Source of the DNA: Blastococcus sp. DSM 46786
GTDB lineage: Bacteria; Actinomycetota; Actinomycetes; Mycobacteriales; Geodermatophilaceae
Assembly (NCBI RefSeq): GCF_900109665.1
Contig: NZ_FOAO01000013.1
Coordinates: forward strand, 62,001-126,000
Direction of reading: 5' to 3'
DNA: 64,000 nucleotides
Below, piece by piece: positions 62,353 through 64,000 of this stretch. Below the pieces are notes generated by a model that was not told where the DNA came from, searched no databases, and saw only the letters and a program-made list of their open reading frames with translations. The position numbers and the translations under genes are program-made. Positions within the stretch are counted from its first letter, which is position 1; each line of letters begins with the position of its first letter.

Positions 62353-62675
62353 TGGACACGCTCACCCCCGCGGAGGTCGCCCAGCTGCTGGGCACCTCGC
62401 CCAACCGGGTCCGGCAGCTGCTGCGCGACCGGAAGCTGATGGCCGTCCCCGGCAGCGGGAACGGCAAGATCCCCGCCGCGTTCGTGCAGGACGGCGCGGT
62501 CCTCAAGCACCTGCCTGGGCTGCTGACCGTCCTGCGCGACGGCGGGTTCAGCGACGAGGACGCCTTCGACTGGCTCTTCCGCGAGGACGAGTCGCTGCCC
62601 GGCACCCCGGTGCAGGCGCTGCGCGACGACCGGCACACCGAGGTCACCCGCCGGGCCCAGGCGCTGGCGTTCTGA
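62352..62675 (+). CDS. Winged-helix DNA-binding protein (Rv2175c type), likely kinase substrate
   Basis: 107 residues. TPAEVAQLLGTSPNRVRQLLRDRKLMAVPGSGNGKIPAAFVQ is the HTH-17-like DNA-binding part, and VLKHLPGLLTVLRDGGFSDEDAFDWLFREDESLPGTPVQAL the C-terminal helical part. In M. tuberculosis Rv2175c is phosphorylated by PknL on an N-terminal Thr, which blocks DNA binding. Here the N-terminus is short, with T3 and T5 as candidates. The ATG is leaderless. Confidence 0.88.
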   Translation: MDTLTPAEVAQLLGTSPNRVRQLLRDRKLMAVPGSGNGKIPAAFVQDGAVLKHLPGLLTVLRDGGFSDEDAFDWLFREDESLPGTPVQALRDDRHTEVTRRAQALAF

Positions 62676-62718
62676 GCCGGGTGCATCCGGGGGCGGCGCG
62701 GGAACGGAAGGCCGACCC

Positions 62719-63066
62719 GTGGAGCAGCTGACGTACCTGGGCCTGCTGGCCGGCTGCCTGGTGGTGACCGCGCCGCTGGAGCTGGTGCTGGGCGTGCGCG
62801 TGTACGCCCGTTGGCGGCGGCTGCTGCTCGCCGTCCTGCCGGAGTTCGTCGTCTTCGTCAGCTGGGTGCTCTACGCCATCGCGCAGGGCCACTGGGACTA
62901 CTCGGCCGAGCGCACCGTCGGCGTCCGGCTGCCCGGCGGGATCCCGGTGGAGGAGATCCTGTTCTTCCTCGTCGTCCCGCTGTGCTCGGTGCTGGCGCTG
63001 GAGGCGGTGCGGAAGGTGACCGGCTGGGACGCGGGCTATCCCGCCGAGGAGGCGGAGGCGAGGTGA
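62719..63066 (+). CDS. crtYc: Lycopene cyclase domain subunit, CrtYc-like
   Basis: 115 residues with three membrane segments (LGLLAGCLVVTAPLELVLG, LLAVLPEFVVFVSWVLYAIA and GIPVEEILFFLVVPLCSVLALEAV). PVEE in the third is the conserved acidic motif of heterodimeric and fungal-type lycopene cyclases. It pairs with the next gene to form a carotenoid end-ring. The GTG at 62719 has GGAAGG upstream; the stop overlaps the next start (GTGA). Confidence 0.88.
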   Translation: MEQLTYLGLLAGCLVVTAPLELVLGVRVYARWRRLLLAVLPEFVVFVSWVLYAIAQGHWDYSAERTVGVRLPGGIPVEEILFFLVVPLCSVLALEAVRKVTGWDAGYPAEEAEAR

Positions 63067-63410
63067 GCTACAGCGCCCTGGCGGTGACCGCGGTGATCGC
63101 CGTCCTCGTGGTGGACCTGGCGGTCTACCGCACCCGGATGGTCACCCGGCCGGTGTTCTGGGTGGCCTACGCGATCATCGTGACCTTCCAGTTGCTGATG
63201 AACGGCGTCCTCACCGGGCTGGACGTGGTGACCTACGACCCGGCCACCATCTGGGGGCCGCGCATCGCCTACGCGCCGGTGGAGGACCTGCTCTTCGGCT
63301 TCGCCATGGTCACCCTCACCCTGGCCAGCTGGGCTGCGGTCAACCGGCGGGCGAACACCGCCAGGCGCCGCGGCCTGGACACCGACACCCGCCGGTCGAG
63401 CACCCGGTAG
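63063..63410 (+). CDS. crtYd: Lycopene cyclase domain subunit, CrtYd-like
   Basis: 115 residues with three membrane segments and the matching PVED motif (YAPVEDLLFGFAMVTLTLASW). It is translated together with crtYc. Its last 142 nt overlap the convergent phytoene synthase gene, including the codons of its conserved PVED end. The ring type (beta or epsilon) cannot be told. Confidence 0.87.
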   Translation: MSYSALAVTAVIAVLVVDLAVYRTRMVTRPVFWVAYAIIVTFQLLMNGVLTGLDVVTYDPATIWGPRIAYAPVEDLLFGFAMVTLTLASWAAVNRRANTARRRGLDTDTRRSSTR

Positions 63411-64000
63411 TCCGCCCGCTCGATCTCGGTGAGGATGCCGCCGTAGAGGTCGGTCGCGGCGCGCACGCAGTCGCGCGACTCCGGCGCGAGCATCGGGGTG
63501 CCGGGCGCGGCGTCGTCGTAGCGGCGGCGCACGATCGCCACCATCTCGCGCATCAGCTCGCGGAAGCCCGCGTCGAAGCGCTTGGCCGCCAGCTGCTCGC
63601 GGGTCACCCCGTGCGCGGCCATGAGGTCGGCGGGCAGGTAGACCCGGCCCCGGTCGACGTCCTCGCCGACGTCGCGCAGGAAGTTGGTCAGCTGGAACGC
63701 CTCCCCGAGGGCGATGGCGTGCGGCGCCGCCTCCTCCCGGGTCACCCCCGGAGCGGTGCCGAGCACCGGCAGCACCTGCAGCCCGATCACCGACGCCGAG
63801 CCCCACATGTAGCGGTCCAGCGCGTCGAGGTCGGCGTAACCGGTGACGTCGAGGTCGCTGGTCATGGCGGCCAGGAAGTCGACCAGGTGCTCGACGGGGA
63901 TCGCGTAGCGGCGGTAGGTGTGCACCAGGGCCAGCCGCACGGGGTCGTCCGACCAGCCCGTCCCGAGCTCGGTGAGCAGCGCCTTCGACCAGGTCATCAG
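63269..64000 (-). CDS. crtB: Phytoene synthase (runs off the right edge)
   Basis: Partial gene; 243 codons plus the stop are visible and the 5' end lies outside the window. The second aspartate-rich region AFQLTNFLRDVGEDVDRGRVYLP, YCYGSA-like YMWGSASVIG and the C-terminal YGGILTEIERADYRVLDRRVSVSRPRRLAVFARR mark a squalene/phytoene synthase; the first DxxxD lies outside. It joins two geranylgeranyl diphosphates to phytoene. Its 3' end runs 142 nt into crtYd on the other strand. Confidence 0.9.
   Translation of the reverse strand: MMTWSKALLTELGTGWSDDPVRLALVHTYRRYAIPVEHLVDFLAAMTSDLDVTGYADLDALDRYMWGSASVIGLQVLPVLGTAPGVTREEAAPHAIALGEAFQLTNFLRDVGEDVDRGRVYLPADLMAAHGVTREQLAAKRFDAGFRELMREMVAIVRRRYDDAAPGTPMLAPESRDCVRAATDLYGGILTEIERADYRVLDRRVSVSRPRRLAVFARRLTAAQLARVRVTMAKPKSRSSTGA

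Overview
The window is strongly GC-rich chromosomal DNA of an actinobacterium. Gene order is the best evidence for this. From left to right it follows the segment I know in Mycobacterium tuberculosis as roughly Rv2216 down to Rv2175c: Rv2216-like epimerase, sucB/dlaT, pepB, gcvT, Rv2203, Rv2204c, asnB, ctaC, ctaF, qcrB-qcrA-qcrC-ctaE, trpD, Rv2191, Rv2190c, pimB', fadD15, Rv2185c, Rv2184c, Rv2183c, Rv2182c, Rv2179c, aroG, pknL, Rv2175c. There are no mycolate genes. Carotenoid cyclase genes (crtYc/crtYd, crtB), a chemoreceptor and a very high GC content suggest a free-living, possibly pigmented and motile actinobacterium, for example of the Geodermatophilaceae. That last placement is an inference.

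Layout. 1-2346: a partial FAD oxidoreductase and a divergent membrane Ser/Thr kinase. 2360-10166: acyltransferase E2 and lipoamide dehydrogenase of a 2-oxo acid dehydrogenase complex, leucyl aminopeptidase, and the glycine-cleavage-like GcvT. 10188-15906: YihY plus three small envelope proteins, an aldo/keto reductase, a metallo-hydrolase, a DUF3043 membrane protein and an A-type Fe-S carrier. 16175-25583: asnB, then respiratory genes for cytochrome aa3 (ctaC, ctaF, ctaE) and the bcc complex (qcrCAB); ctaD is not here. 25704-29313: a degenerate receiver protein, trpD, a stand-alone RAM-domain protein and a DEDDh/GIY-YIG nuclease. 29523-33130: two secreted NlpC/P60 cell-wall hydrolases, the second behind a c-di-AMP riboswitch. 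33279-40602: M48 protease, PimB-type mannosyltransferase, FadD15-type ligase, and the SRPBCC/ArsA-like/small protein/glucokinase operon. 40766-50405: TIGR00300 protein, two hydrolases, an acyltransferase, an FMO/hydrolase/TetR operon divergent from an SDR, a Na+/H+ antiporter and exoribonuclease AS. 50484-59470: chemoreceptor, phosphofructokinase, DAHP synthase, threonine aldolase, endonuclease IV and a PASTA kinase. 59626-64000: glyA behind a ZTP riboswitch, an FMN-dependent hydroxy-acid oxidase, the Rv2175c-like DNA-binding protein and the carotenoid genes.

Two kinds of translation start recur. Eighteen genes have a TANNNT hexamer ending 6-8 nt before the start codon and no Shine-Dalgarno, which is the layout of leaderless mRNA. 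Most of the others sit inside operons with GTGA/ATGA overlaps or a clear GGAGG-type site. Intergenic space holds two dispersed structured repeat families with covarying stems (7.1, 16.0-16.2 and 40.6-40.8 kb; 8.8 and 50.4 kb), several long perfect terminator hairpins, and a two-copy inverted-repeat operator between the FMO and SDR genes.
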